This document shows positions 24,603-33,623 of a stretch of DNA of 51,599 nucleotides, piece after piece. The stretch covers positions 1 through 51,599 of the forward strand of contig NZ_JAPJIV010000032.1 of NCBI RefSeq assembly GCF_026241895.1. The letters run 5' to 3'. This DNA comes from Pseudomonas sp. RIT-562 (lineage in GTDB: Bacteria; Pseudomonadota; Gammaproteobacteria; Pseudomonadales; Pseudomonadaceae). Both the position numbers and the translations under genes were made by a program. Position 1 is the first letter of the stretch; each line of letters starts with the position of its first letter. The notes under the pieces were generated by a model. That model did no database searches. It worked only from the letters and a program-made list of their open reading frames with translations, and was not told the DNA's origin.

Positions 24603-27059
24603 TTATATAAAATCCTGCTCCAAAAGTTGCCAGCCCTCGGCAGTACGCCGCTCCATCATATCAGTGCATGCACTGTCAGTACGCAGTAGGTAGAGCCATC
24701 CGTGCAACACAAGATCTCTAACCACTGCATGCTCAGCCAGAACTTTATCGATCATTTTCTGGGGCGCCTCGATTACTACACTCAGACGCAATGGACGATG
24801 TATCCAGCGCTCGCCGTCATGCAATGATTGCCTCGCCAGACCAACACGCAGATCGCCGCCATTCCCTTCAAACACTCCAATGCATCCACCTACGACGTTG
24901 TGCAAAACCTTGTTGCCGCTTCCGAAGCGCAGATTGTCGGTGGTGGAGGTCAGGTACTGCATGTTGATCCAGTGCGCAACCACCATGGGGGCCGTCATGA
25001 TCAGCTCCAGCACCTGCCCCTCTTCATCCTGTCGCCAGTCATAATCGTGCAGGAATGACCGGCCCTGCAAATTCAGTCCCCTCGTTCGTGATCGTGGGGC
25101 AGCAATAAAGGCAGAATTACCGGCTAACCCCCATTCCGGACGGGTCTGAGCCCAGTCGACTGCGCGTCTGCGAAGGGCTGCTAGTAGCTTAGCCGGATGC
25201 CCGCACAGGTGTGCCAATCCCAAACGCGCGGCGCGCTCGCGTCGGGCAAGTACGCTGGCATCATCGAGGGCCTGGCGCAACGTCAGCCAAGTTGGTCTCA
25301 ATGTATCCGGAAGCGACTCGCTCGCAAAAACCTGAATTTCGTCGGTAGTGGTGTTGTGCAGCCCTGCCAGCACTCGGCAAGCCACAGGCATGTCGATACC
25401 CTGTTCGCGGAGAGCGCTGCGCACTCCTGCATCGTTGAGCATGTCCGCCACCAGTCTGGCGTTGATCTCGCCGCTTTGGCCACAGCACGCACCACAATCT
25501 AGCCCGGCTGCCTGAGGGTTATTGGCACTCTGGCTACCATGTCCAAGCAGTAGGATCATAGGCGGGAAGTCGCGAGTCAGGCTCATTGCACGCAAGATGC
25601 TCGCAGCAAATTTGGCACGCTGTCCTAGGGGAAGCTCCGGTAGCGTTGGCTTCAGCTGTTGCCACTCATGCGGTCGTAAAGCACTATGATCTGGCGCGGA
25701 TGGGCGGGACAGCAATCCACAGGCGCGCCCAAGTAGCGCGCCCGCGTAGCCTAATCCCAGCGTTTCAATCAAAGTAAATGTTGATGCAGGCAAACGCTGG
25801 AACAGCTGCCACCGACCGGCGCGTTCCAAACGCATTTTGCGCTTGCTGGCCAAGGCGCGGTCACAGACGGCATCGCCGCTGCTGTCAGTAACCGTTAGTT
25901 GCGCAGCAAGCAATCCGGGTAGTTGTGGACGCGAGGCATTTGTACCTAGGAGCATATATGCAATAGGCATGCCGAAAAAACCGGCGAATCCACCGGTCTG
26001 CACTTGCGGGCAAGCCTGTTCTAGTGCTCTTCTCACCACCTCGGATCGCACGTCTATACAGAAGTAAACGCGCGCAAGCGCGGTGCTATCGGTCACGGAC
26101 GCTGGGGGTTTTCGCATCATACTCTGCAGCTGCTCCTGCCAAGCCAGTTCTTCCGCCCGTTGCCAAAGCTGTAGTGCCTGCCAAGCTGCGGTCGGAGCCT
26201 TTTTTCGCCCTACCTGCCAAGACTTGCGCCAGTCACTCCAGCAACTCTCGGCATCGCGCCTGCGGTCGTCCACCAACCACTCCCAAGCTGCACGAATTGC
26301 CAGCAGTTCAAGCAGAATCGGATCATCGCTACCTTGTAGGCGTGCTTGCCAGCGCCGGTAGGCGCACCAAGAAGCCCAGCCGAGGCTACGCAGTAACAGG
26401 CAATCGAACCACTCCTCCAAATCATCTTTAGCAATGCCCAAACGTTGCACCGCTGCCGCAATGGCATCCTTCGGGTGCTGGGGCAGTTCACCAATCCGTT
26501 CACCTAGCGATCGGCAAGCGCTAAGTACACTTAAGCCGCGATCTTGCAACATTGACTCACGCCAAGCCTGATAGAGCCCCGCCTGTTTAGTCGCACACCA
26601 ATCGGCCTGATCCTCATCGAACCAAGAGGCGCAGCACTGGCTAATCTGATGAGTTATCAGTGCGGGCCAACCTGCTGACGTAATGTCTGTGTTTGCCATA
26701 TCCTCCAATAGCGGCATGCCTTGGAAACTATCAAGCGGCTCATCCAGGTACTGCAGTAGTTGCGTCGGCGTCCAGCTAAGAGAGGCTTCGGACAGGGACA
26801 AGTAGAGGTGGCGTTCGGCTATACGTTTTTCTTGCCAAGCGAGGCGATAGTCCGCTGGTGAAAGGGTCATGCGGCTCCCTGCGCGTCGCCAGAGCTCCTC
26901 GGTCACCTTCGCCCAGGGTTGATCGCGGCGCTCCCAGAGCGGACTAACCGCGATCATGCGATCCAACGGCCAAGCTGGGGCTATACGTTCGCAAGCCTGC
27001 AAGGCGATGTCGTGGAGAGCATCTATATCAATGGGTGCAGAGTGTTCAAGCACGGTCAT
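24603..27059 (-). CDS. dabA: DabA, zinc-dependent subunit of inorganic carbon uptake
   Basis: 818 residues (DUF2309). Start ATG 27059 is preceded by AGGAGA and overlaps the dabB stop. DabA couples CO2 hydration to the ion flow through DabB, trapping bicarbonate in the cytoplasm; it has a carbonic-anhydrase-like zinc site. That site is visible: Cys334 and Asp336 in FCIDVRS, His507 in LLGHGS and Cys522 in GLDCGACC. The 15-residue step from His to Cys equals that of the Halothiobacillus protein. The gene is the second of a leftward dabB-dabA operon. In a heterotroph it may support growth at low CO2. All four zinc ligands being present argues for a working enzyme. Confidence 0.9.
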   Translation of the reverse strand: MTVLEHSAPIDIDALHDIALQACERIAPAWPLDRMIAVSPLWERRDQPWAKVTEELWRRAGSRMTLSPADYRLAWQEKRIAERHLYLSLSEASLSWTPTQLLQYLDEPLDSFQGMPLLEDMANTDITSAGWPALITHQISQCCASWFDEDQADWCATKQAGLYQAWRESMLQDRGLSVLSACRSLGERIGELPQHPKDAIAAAVQRLGIAKDDLEEWFDCLLLRSLGWASWCAYRRWQARLQGSDDPILLELLAIRAAWEWLVDDRRRDAESCWSDWRKSWQVGRKKAPTAAWQALQLWQRAEELAWQEQLQSMMRKPPASVTDSTALARVYFCIDVRSEVVRRALEQACPQVQTGGFAGFFGMPIAYMLLGTNASRPQLPGLLAAQLTVTDSSGDAVCDRALASKRKMRLERAGRWQLFQRLPASTFTLIETLGLGYAGALLGRACGLLSRPSAPDHSALRPHEWQQLKPTLPELPLGQRAKFAASILRAMSLTRDFPPMILLLGHGSQSANNPQAAGLDCGACCGQSGEINARLVADMLNDAGVRSALREQGIDMPVACRVLAGLHNTTTDEIQVFASESLPDTLRPTWLTLRQALDDASVLARRERAARLGLAHLCGHPAKLLAALRRRAVDWAQTRPEWGLAGNSAFIAAPRSRTRGLNLQGRSFLHDYDWRQDEEGQVLELIMTAPMVVAHWINMQYLTSTTDNLRFGSGNKVLHNVVGGCIGVFEGNGGDLRVGLARQSLHDGERWIHRPLRLSVVIEAPQKMIDKVLAEHAVVRDLVLHGWLYLLRTDSACTDMMERRTAEGWQLLEQDFI

Positions 27060-28591
27060 AGGCTGTCTCCTTTCGCATGTATGGGCAGCTGCTGACTGCG
27101 TACTGGCCAAAGGCGGAAAGTCAGGCGGGTAAAGTGTTCATCTAGAAAGAATCCGGCGAAAGCCAAGGGATATAGTCGCCGCGCCAGCGCTCCTTGGGGC
27201 CTTGCCAAGATCAATGCTTGAATCAAGTAGAGGATGAGGAACATCAGTATCGCTATCAATGCCAGATTCTGTTGGAGGGCACTTGGGGAAGGGCTCGCAC
27301 CAAGTACATATCCGGCGGACACATGCCACACCAAGTAAATTCCGAGCAACACTGTGAGCGTGCCCAAATTATGCAGAATGCCGCTAAGGCGCATACACCA
27401 CGGAGCCAGGCCGATAGCGAGGACAGCAAGTGCCATTAGGGGGATCTCATGCGTCGGTAGCAGTTGGCTCCACACTACATGCAGCAAAGCCACCCATAAT
27501 GCTGCAATGGACAGTGCCAGAAGTATCTGCGAGAGCGTCGCTGGCGGACGCCGCTCATACAGTGCCTGACGCCTCACCTGCGCGACCGTTTCACCGGCGC
27601 TGAGGAAGGCATAAGCCTTATAAAGCGAGTGAGCTATAAGGTGTACAAACGCCAACTCGTATAGACCCAGACCGCACTCCAGCAGCATGAAACCCATTTG
27701 TGCACAGGTTGACCAAGCCAAACGAACCTTAATGCTGATGCGGGTCATCATCACGAGACTTGCAAGCAAAGCCGTCAGCCCACCTATTACCACCAATAAC
27801 GTCTGAGCCACCGGTGCGGCATTCAGTAAGGGTGCGAAACGCAGCAGCACAAAGCCCCCAAGATTTACAAGACCCGCATGTAACAAAGCCGAGACTGGTG
27901 TCGGTGCCTCCATCACCTGTATTAGCCAGCCGTGTACCGGCAGTTGTGCAGATTTGAGAATAACTGTCAGGATCAGCAGCACTACCGCCAACTGTAGATC
28001 CCAGCTCAGAGAACCGCTTAGCTGCAGGCGCGCTGCGACATGTTGGAGGATCATCGCGATGTTACTGTCGTCGGGTGCCTGCACCAGCAATACAGCAGCT
28101 ATGAGTAAGCAGATGTCCGCCAGACGGCTGGCAAGAAACTTTTTATGGGCCACCACTTGGGCCATTGGGCGGTCATGATAGAAGGTGAGCAGCAAGTGCA
28201 GGCTTAGGCTGGAGATGATCCACGCACCGACGAGCACATAAAGATCATCGCATGTGACCACCAATGCTACTGCGGCCAAGGTGCTGAGCAGCGACATTAG
28301 GTATCGGCGCTGCCCTTGTTCACCTTCCAGGTAGCGCGATGAGAAGTCGATGATGACCAGCGCCAGTAGGCTAATCAGTGTGGCCATGGCCAAGCCCAGA
28401 CGGTCATTTTCACGCCCGTCCAGCGCTGCTTGCAACAAAGCTGTTAACACCAGCGCAAAGCCCGCATATCCGGCCAATCGTGCTGACCACCAGAGACGAC
28501 CGACCGTCGCCTTACCGAATGCCACTGGTAACAGGGCTAGCGCGTAGATCCAGGGCAGCATGGTACTCAGTTGGGGAAGCAAGAATGGCAT
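27056..28591 (-). CDS. dabB: DabB, NuoL/MrpA-like membrane subunit
   Basis: About 511 residues, very hydrophobic, with a dozen or more membrane helices. It belongs to the proton-translocating antiporter family of NuoL and MrpA; the core holds HDRPMAQVVAHKKFLASRLAD-type loops, HGWLIQVMEAPTPVSALLHA and LAWSTCAQMGFMLLE. It lies in the cytoplasmic membrane and lets a cation flow that drives DabA. The start is ATG 28591, possibly the later ATG at 28561. Its stop overlaps the dabA start (ATGA), so the subunits are translationally coupled. Pairing with DUF2309 separates it from true NuoL, which would sit in a nuo operon. Confidence 0.88.
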   Translation of the reverse strand: MPFLLPQLSTMLPWIYALALLPVAFGKATVGRLWWSARLAGYAGFALVLTALLQAALDGRENDRLGLAMATLISLLALVIIDFSSRYLEGEQGQRRYLMSLLSTLAAVALVVTCDDLYVLVGAWIISSLSLHLLLTFYHDRPMAQVVAHKKFLASRLADICLLIAAVLLVQAPDDSNIAMILQHVAARLQLSGSLSWDLQLAVVLLILTVILKSAQLPVHGWLIQVMEAPTPVSALLHAGLVNLGGFVLLRFAPLLNAAPVAQTLLVVIGGLTALLASLVMMTRISIKVRLAWSTCAQMGFMLLECGLGLYELAFVHLIAHSLYKAYAFLSAGETVAQVRRQALYERRPPATLSQILLALSIAALWVALLHVVWSQLLPTHEIPLMALAVLAIGLAPWCMRLSGILHNLGTLTVLLGIYLVWHVSAGYVLGASPSPSALQQNLALIAILMFLILYLIQALILARPQGALARRLYPLAFAGFFLDEHFTRLTFRLWPVRSQQLPIHAKGDSL

Positions 28592-28695
28592 CAAAGAAAC
28601 TCGCGAGGGTGATCGGCAGATTTAGTCTTATCCAGTTGCTTTTTTATTGAAAATAGATTGAATGGAACGTATCGATATAAAAAAAAGAACGAATC

Positions 28696-29568
28696 ATGCG
28701 TCGACTGAACTTTCATCATCTGCATTACTTCTGGGCCGTTGCCAAAGAAGGCAACCTGACCCGAGCAGCTCAATCACTGCATGTCGCCCAGTCGGCACTG
28801 TCGACACAGATTCGCTCCTTGGAAGATCAGCTCGGCTATGCACTATTCATCCGCTCAGGTCGCAGCCTTCTGCTCACTGAAGCAGGTCGCTTGGTTCTGG
28901 ATTACGCCGAAAGTATTTTTGCGCTAGGCAACGAGTTACAGATGACACTGCAAGGGGGCCAACAGGCCAATCAGCAGCTACGCATCGGCGCCGTTGCTAC
29001 CCTTTCCCGAAATTTTCAAGAGAACCTACTGCGTCCATTCCTCGGCCGCAACGATGTTCACATCACCCTGGAGTCGGGCAGTTTGGGAGAGCTGTTGGAG
29101 AGGCTGGTGTTACACAAGCTTGATGTAGTTCTCACCAACACACCGGTAAGCTCGGATGCGCATCGCTCCTGGCGTTGCCAACTATTGGATCGCCAATCTG
29201 TTTGCCTGGTTGGCCCGCCCCGGGACGGGCAGCCGCCTTTTGACCTGCGCCGTGACCTTCAGCATGTCCGCCTGATTTTGCCCGGCCGCAGCAGCGACAT
29301 TCGCAGTCAATTTGAGTTGTACTGCGATAGCCACGAAGTACGCGCGACAATCTTTGCAGAGGTGGACGACATGGCCATGCTGCGCCTGCTTGCTCGCGAC
29401 TCCGGCGACGTAGCACTACTGCCAGCGGTAGTAGTGCAGGATGAACTACGCAGTGGTGCTCTACAGCTATATTTGGAAATCCCGGAGATTGTTGAACAAT
29501 TTTTCGCCGTCACCCAGCAGCGGCATTTCAGTTTAAGTATCCTCGACGAGTTATTAAAAGCTCATTAA
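28696..29568 (+). CDS. LysR-type regulator, NhaR-like, of dabBA
   Basis: 290 residues. The N-terminal helix-turn-helix reads FHHLHYFWAVAKEGNLTRAA, then LHVAQSALSTQIRSLEDQLG, the form seen in NhaR rather than in most LysR proteins. A substrate-binding domain follows. The gene is divergent from dabB with about 100 bp between, the usual arrangement for a LysR activator and its target. LysR-type regulators are commonly found beside dab operons, and I infer control of dabBA, perhaps by CO2, pH or sodium. No strong ribosome binding site precedes ATG 28696. Confidence 0.8.
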   Translation: MRRLNFHHLHYFWAVAKEGNLTRAAQSLHVAQSALSTQIRSLEDQLGYALFIRSGRSLLLTEAGRLVLDYAESIFALGNELQMTLQGGQQANQQLRIGAVATLSRNFQENLLRPFLGRNDVHITLESGSLGELLERLVLHKLDVVLTNTPVSSDAHRSWRCQLLDRQSVCLVGPPRDGQPPFDLRRDLQHVRLILPGRSSDIRSQFELYCDSHEVRATIFAEVDDMAMLRLLARDSGDVALLPAVVVQDELRSGALQLYLEIPEIVEQFFAVTQQRHFSLSILDELLKAH

Positions 29569-30229
29569 GTTTTAATGCAACACTATGTGTGGTAAGTTTA
29601 GAGCATTGACGTACTCATGATTCAATTCAGCATTCGCAGCTTAGCAGACTTGAATTCATTTAATTTTTAACTGCGATCTATTATATTCAGTTAGTAAAAA
29701 GCTCAGCACAATGAATTCGAGCTAAACTTTCCGACTCGCACAATTTAGCGCTGCCAACCCCAAAAACTCTAGCCTTACGCTTAGAAAAAAATTTAACCGC
29801 GCTAACTAAATTTTTCGGAACAGGAAATTATACATCACAGTTAATCCACAGCAGGCACACACATTGCAGGTAGTCTTTTCCCGGATGACGAGAGACAATT
29901 GCTCATCATGCTGCTATATTAATAAATACAGGCCAGCGTGGTTCATCTCGTCTGGTCGACAAAGTAGTGAACGTATTTGAAGAAGGTTTTTGTGGATAAT
30001 TTACAGGCATTTAGATACCTAAAACTGTCCGGATTAATATATGTGCGCACTCCTCCATGGCTTCAGCCAAGCATCGGCCTGCAGTTTTTGTCAGCAATAC
30101 AGGTTAGAAGGCTTCGGCCTTCAGAGTCCCGCCGACTGAAAAATGGCCTCACCACTGTAGTGAATCGCCAATTCAACGGGTATTCTCGCTGCCACGTTCG
30201 CCAATCATTAAGGGATGAAGGCGAAAATA
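29569..30229. other. AT-rich intergenic stretch
   Basis: About 600 bp of AT-rich sequence after the LysR gene. A plus-strand frame from 29977 has no known product and no good start, so I do not call it. Several TTTTTAAC- and AATTTTT-like words occur, but no hairpin with a T run was found before 30230. Confidence 0.4.
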
Positions 30230-30269
30230 GAAGCCCCTAAGACGCGAACCTTCGGGGCTTTGCATTTTT
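30230..30269 (+). terminator. terminator hairpin, possibly bidirectional
   Basis: AAGCCCC at 30231-30237 pairs perfectly with GGGGCTT at 30254-30260, followed by TGCATTTTT on the plus strand. On the minus strand the hairpin is followed by TCTATTTT, so it may end transcripts from both sides. Confidence 0.7.
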
Positions 30270-30493
30270 GCATCACGGCCACTGTAATTCGCTGCTGCGA
30301 AGTGTGCATCGCGGACAAACTCGAACGCCAGGCGACCTAGTTTTCCGACCCCAACCAACGCATCATCACAGCCTTGTTCAGCCAAGCGTTCCGCGAGCGC
30401 GTCCATATCGTTATCGTCAGAAATCAGCTGGTATATCAGGGTGAGCGTACATCCATCTCTATTCCTCTCCCCCAGCAATTTCTTGACTGTCAT
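30270..30493 (-). pseudogene. N-terminal fragment of a small HTH-type protein
   Basis: The leftward frame from ATG 30493 begins with TLTLIYQLISDDNDMDALAE, RLAEQGCDDALVGVG and GRLAFEFVRDAH. That is the start of a family of about 100-residue proteins, common in proteobacteria, that continue with a conserved helix-turn-helix ending in SRQNMRKLM. Here the match stops after about 65 residues and the frame runs into the terminator hairpin, stopping only at 30173. The DNA-binding half is missing. I take it as a truncated gene. The family name is from memory and should be treated as likely, not certain. Confidence 0.5.
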
Positions 30494-30844
30494 TTATTCT
30501 GACGGGGAAAGTGAGCAGGTGCCCATGAGGTTAGGACAGTCTAGCCATCTATTGAGGCAACCCCTGGCTTTGGCGACGTCGAAGATCTGACTCTGCAAAG
30601 CCAGTATGAGCGTGTCCAAAACTCGGTAGCGTGCCAGCTAGACCAAACCGTACATCGCGTCTACACCTACACGAATCAGTAGCTCTACTTTATTTGAGAT
30701 CGGAGAAACGCCGGTTTTCTTGTCTGCGGAATTTCTGCGCACCCTGCTCATGCTCCGAGCTATCTTATGCCTACAAGATTCCTCGCAATCCACCCTGCAA
30801 ATCGGGATATGATCGCGCTCTACGACTCAGATAGCACATGACTT
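30494..30844. other. intergenic upstream of the PAS-GGDEF gene
   Basis: 350 bp without a convincing gene. It must hold the promoter of the diguanylate cyclase, but I cannot place it. No repeat or hairpin of note. Confidence 0.4.
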
Positions 30845-31708
30845 ATGGCCATCGATTTACAGGCGCTCTACCCCAAACTGATCCACCTAATGCTGGATAC
30901 TGTATTTGTGGTTGATGAAAGCGACCACATTGTTTTTGTGAGTGATGCCTGTAAGGCCCTGTTGGGCTACCGCCCTGATGAACTGATTGGCACCAATATC
31001 ACCAGCTATATGCATCCTGAAGATTTGGATGCGACGCGAGGTTCGATTACCCGGGTGATGAATGGTCAACCTCATTTCGATTTCCGGAACCGTTACATCC
31101 GCAAGGATGGGGCATTCGTTTACATCTTGTGGGCTGCATTCTGGTCGGAGGAGGTTGGTGCTAGGATTGGGGTCGCAAGAAACGTTACAGCTTTAGCTCA
31201 AGCCGAGGAGGAATTGCGCTTCCTTGCTCATCATGATCCGCTGACAAAATTAACCAATCGTTCGCTCTTTAGTGATCGACTGATATCGGCACTGCAGACT
31301 GCGCAGCGCCACGGTAATGAGCTAGCTTTGCTATTTTTGGATATCAATGACTTCAAGAGTATCAATGATGTCCATGGCCACGCAGCGGGAGATCGTGTTC
31401 TGTGCATTATTGCCCAACGTCTCAAAAGCTGTGTGCGTGAGACAGACACCGTGGCTCGGATTGGCGGCGATGAATTCACGGTGCTGCTGACAGACGTCCA
31501 GTCGAGGGACACGATTTCCAAAAAGCTAGAGCAGATTCATAAAGTCATGGCTGAGCCATTGGGCCCTGAATTAGGTACACTCAAGATGCCATTGTGCAGT
31601 ATAGGAGTTGCATATTATCCCGAGCACGGAAAGGATGCCGATACACTACTCACCCACTCGGATAGTGAAATGTATCGTATGAAGAGATATCGCACCTTAG
31701 AGAGTTAA
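30845..31708 (+). CDS. PAS-GGDEF diguanylate cyclase
   Basis: 287 residues, soluble. A PAS sensor domain (VFVVDESDHIVFVSDACKAL, LLGYRPDELIG) fills residues 10-120 and is followed by a GGDEF domain starting FLAHHDPLTKLTNRSLF. The active motif GGDEF is intact at residues 207-211, and RETD five residues upstream is a complete inhibitory I-site, so product feedback is expected. The enzyme makes cyclic di-GMP from two GTP. The last helix reads SDSEMYRMK rather than the usual ADxAMYxAK, a small deviation. No partner gene is next to it. The PAS ligand is unknown. The ribosome binding site at ATG 30845 is weak. Confidence 0.88.
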   Translation: MAIDLQALYPKLIHLMLDTVFVVDESDHIVFVSDACKALLGYRPDELIGTNITSYMHPEDLDATRGSITRVMNGQPHFDFRNRYIRKDGAFVYILWAAFWSEEVGARIGVARNVTALAQAEEELRFLAHHDPLTKLTNRSLFSDRLISALQTAQRHGNELALLFLDINDFKSINDVHGHAAGDRVLCIIAQRLKSCVRETDTVARIGGDEFTVLLTDVQSRDTISKKLEQIHKVMAEPLGPELGTLKMPLCSIGVAYYPEHGKDADTLLTHSDSEMYRMKRYRTLES

Positions 31709-31712
31709 GAGT

Positions 31713-31815
31713 GGGGCGATAAGTCGCACTAAGAAGCTTATAAGAAATGATGGTAAATTGTCGTAGAAGCTCTATGCATCGTTTGACGACAATTCAATAG
31801 AGACTTATGCGCCCC
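31713..31815. repeat. 103-bp inverted-repeat element, MITE-like
   Basis: Outer arms GGGGCGATAAGTC (31713-31725) and GACTTATGCGCCCC (31802-31815) match with a single-base indel. Inside, AATTGTCGT (31756-31764) and ACGACAATT (31786-31794) pair perfectly. The whole can fold into one long cruciform. It fills the space between two convergent genes, so a bidirectional terminator is the simple reading, but the far-apart matching ends look like a small non-autonomous mobile element. Confidence 0.6.
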
Positions 31816-31951
31816 CCCTTGCTGACAATGGCTGAGTCAGTCGTTGTTGTGCGAGTAGTCGTCGAAGTATTACTTCTTTCAGAATCACTAGGATTTCATC
31901 CTGGATCACTGCAGCCTGCTGGGGTTCGTTGCCATGACTGAGTTCAGTCAT
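31805..31951 (-). CDS. possible 48-residue protein overlapping the DUF3800 gene
   Basis: The ATG at 31951 overlaps the DUF3800 stop by 8 bases, as in translationally coupled pairs. The product, with AAVIQDEILVILKEVILRRL, would be a single amphipathic helix and a basic tail. Its last codons lie in the arm of the inverted-repeat element. No family is recognised; it may be chance. Confidence 0.25.
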   Translation of the reverse strand: MTELSHGNEPQQAAVIQDEILVILKEVILRRLLAQQRLTQPLSARGGA

Positions 31952-33116
31952 CTGCAAAAGCCTCGAGCGCAGTGAGCAGCTTGGCAAGCTCAGCCAGGTT
32001 GGCTGCCGTCACGATGTCATATTCTCCTCGACTACTCAGCCGATATACCTCTCGAGCCTTTTTGACCCGTTCCAGTAGAGGAACAACAATGCCTGACGCT
32101 CTTTCAAGAAATTCGTTAATGTCTGCCCGTGTTTGAGGGATCTTGTAGCCTTTGGCCGCGCTTGTGATGATTACGTCCGCATCCCGAAGCTTGGCAATGC
32201 CACTGGATCGGATTCTCTGGCCGTTGACCTCTCCCAATCCGCTGTCTTTTAGATGGGCCATGATCTCCGTAGTTAGCACGTAATCCTTGGTGACGAATTC
32301 GCTTTGAAATCTTAAGAACCGCAGGATACTTAATTGCAGGCGCTCATCCTCATCAGGGTGTTCACCAGCCCGCTCGCTAAAACGATCAGCCTGGCGGAGA
32401 GCTTCTTGGTGTACCTGGTAGTCTGCATACCCAGATTCATCCGTCGGTGGTGGCAGAAGAGACTGGTACTTGGATGGCCACTCAAGCATTCCAAGAGTCA
32501 GGCTGCGTAGGATCTTTTTGTAGGCAAGAACTGCTTCTTCCGATGCTTTCTCTTCGTAGATCTGAGCGACTGAGCCAGCGAAGAAATCTGCAACCTGAAC
32601 CAAAACGTTGTCCTTACTGGCCATCGTCTGGAAGGCATCCTTATCGCCAAATAGGTCGTCCACGAATCGTTCTGCAACGTAGCTTTTGAGGCTCTTCTGA
32701 AATTCCTGGCCACCATGCTCGTCAACGATCATCTGGAGGTCAGGGTATGCGCGGAACAAGCGTTCATAGAGCAACCCGTTCACGTATTTTATGAACGAGG
32801 TCTTGATACGGAGGCCACCGTCTTTGTGAATTCGAGACTTATCAACGGCGGTGAAATAGAGCTTGAATGGCAGCTCGGCGAGCTCATTCAGGATCCGGGC
32901 ACGGCGACATGAATCCTTCGGCTTTAGATTGCTGGATTTGATCTCACCTGTTTGAAAATGACGCATGCGGAGTGCTTCAGCTTGGGCATAAGCAGCTTCC
33001 AGGTCTTTCTCTGCCACCAGAATGGAGCACACGATGAAGAAGCCCGAGCTTCCTCCCTTTGACGTATCAAGGTCGGAATTCCCGGACTCATCCACGAAGG
33101 CATATGTTCTGTCCAT
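31944..33116 (-). CDS. DUF3800 protein
   Basis: 390 residues from ATG 33116, chosen because GGAG lies 7 bases upstream (an ATG at 33122 is too close to it). The N-terminus TYAFVDESGNSDLD is the hallmark of DUF3800, whose acidic motif and later DEHGGQEF and NVLVQVADFFAGSV segments suggest an RNase H-like metal-dependent fold. The C-terminal 150 residues are helical and not part of the common domain. DUF3800 proteins are frequent in accessory and defence regions; their activity is unproven. Downstream of the lipoprotein gene on the same strand, but the pairing makes no obvious sense. Confidence 0.78.
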   Translation of the reverse strand: MDRTYAFVDESGNSDLDTSKGGSSGFFIVCSILVAEKDLEAAYAQAEALRMRHFQTGEIKSSNLKPKDSCRRARILNELAELPFKLYFTAVDKSRIHKDGGLRIKTSFIKYVNGLLYERLFRAYPDLQMIVDEHGGQEFQKSLKSYVAERFVDDLFGDKDAFQTMASKDNVLVQVADFFAGSVAQIYEEKASEEAVLAYKKILRSLTLGMLEWPSKYQSLLPPPTDESGYADYQVHQEALRQADRFSERAGEHPDEDERLQLSILRFLRFQSEFVTKDYVLTTEIMAHLKDSGLGEVNGQRIRSSGIAKLRDADVIITSAAKGYKIPQTRADINEFLERASGIVVPLLERVKKAREVYRLSSRGEYDIVTAANLAELAKLLTALEAFADD

Positions 33117-33176
33117 GAGCATGCTCCATCAACAGCGTACTGAGCGCGGTGGTCGCCCAATGGCAAGGTGGCGAAC

Positions 33177-33545
33177 TTAGTTCGTCGCTGTGGTAGTGCC
33201 TGGAGCGGGGCCTTCGCTGAACGTGTAATTGATTACCACGTCATTGCGGATCAAGACATCGAGGGTTTTCTGAGTGCCCGTAGTCGTTACCTTCATGGTG
33301 ACCACGTAGCTTTGGGCGTGGGCTGAGCCATTTGTGTAGGTGTAGATCCACTTCTCGTCAGTCTCGCTGACAGCACTCTTGGCGTAGGGCTCACCAAACA
33401 GGGACTTCAACTCAGTAGTCGTCGTTTTGCCTTTGGTGATGCTCGCTACACTGGCCGACGGAAAGTCTCGTCCTGCGGTGTAGTGGGACGTAGCGCAACC
33501 GCCAAGTGCGACACACATCCCCATTACTGCGATGAGCTTTTTCAT
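33177..33545 (-). CDS. small lipoprotein of the SmpA/OmlA (BamE-like) fold
   Basis: 122 residues, ATG 33545 behind AAGGAAGGAT. A short signal peptide ends in the lipobox LGGC, with Cys17 as the acylated residue, so the protein is expected on a membrane facing the periplasm. The mature part, with SITKGKTTTTELKSLFGEPY then KWIYTYTNG, has the G-K-(T)n-L...FG-P pattern of BamE-like domains. It is not BamE itself, being away from the usual recA/fur context. Probable role is in envelope structure; the partner is unknown. Confidence 0.75.
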   Translation of the reverse strand: MKKLIAVMGMCVALGGCATSHYTAGRDFPSASVASITKGKTTTTELKSLFGEPYAKSAVSETDEKWIYTYTNGSAHAQSYVVTMKVTTTGTQKTLDVLIRNDVVINYTFSEGPAPGTTTATN

Positions 33546-33623
33546 ATCCTTCCTTGATCGTAGAAAGCTCCAAATCTAGCTGGCATCGAGGCTAAAAGCC
33601 ATCACCAAGGTGATTAGCTACTT

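Noticed and set aside
29977..30240. 87-codon frame after the LysR gene
   Set aside because: It starts at TTG, runs into the terminator stem and resembles no protein I know.
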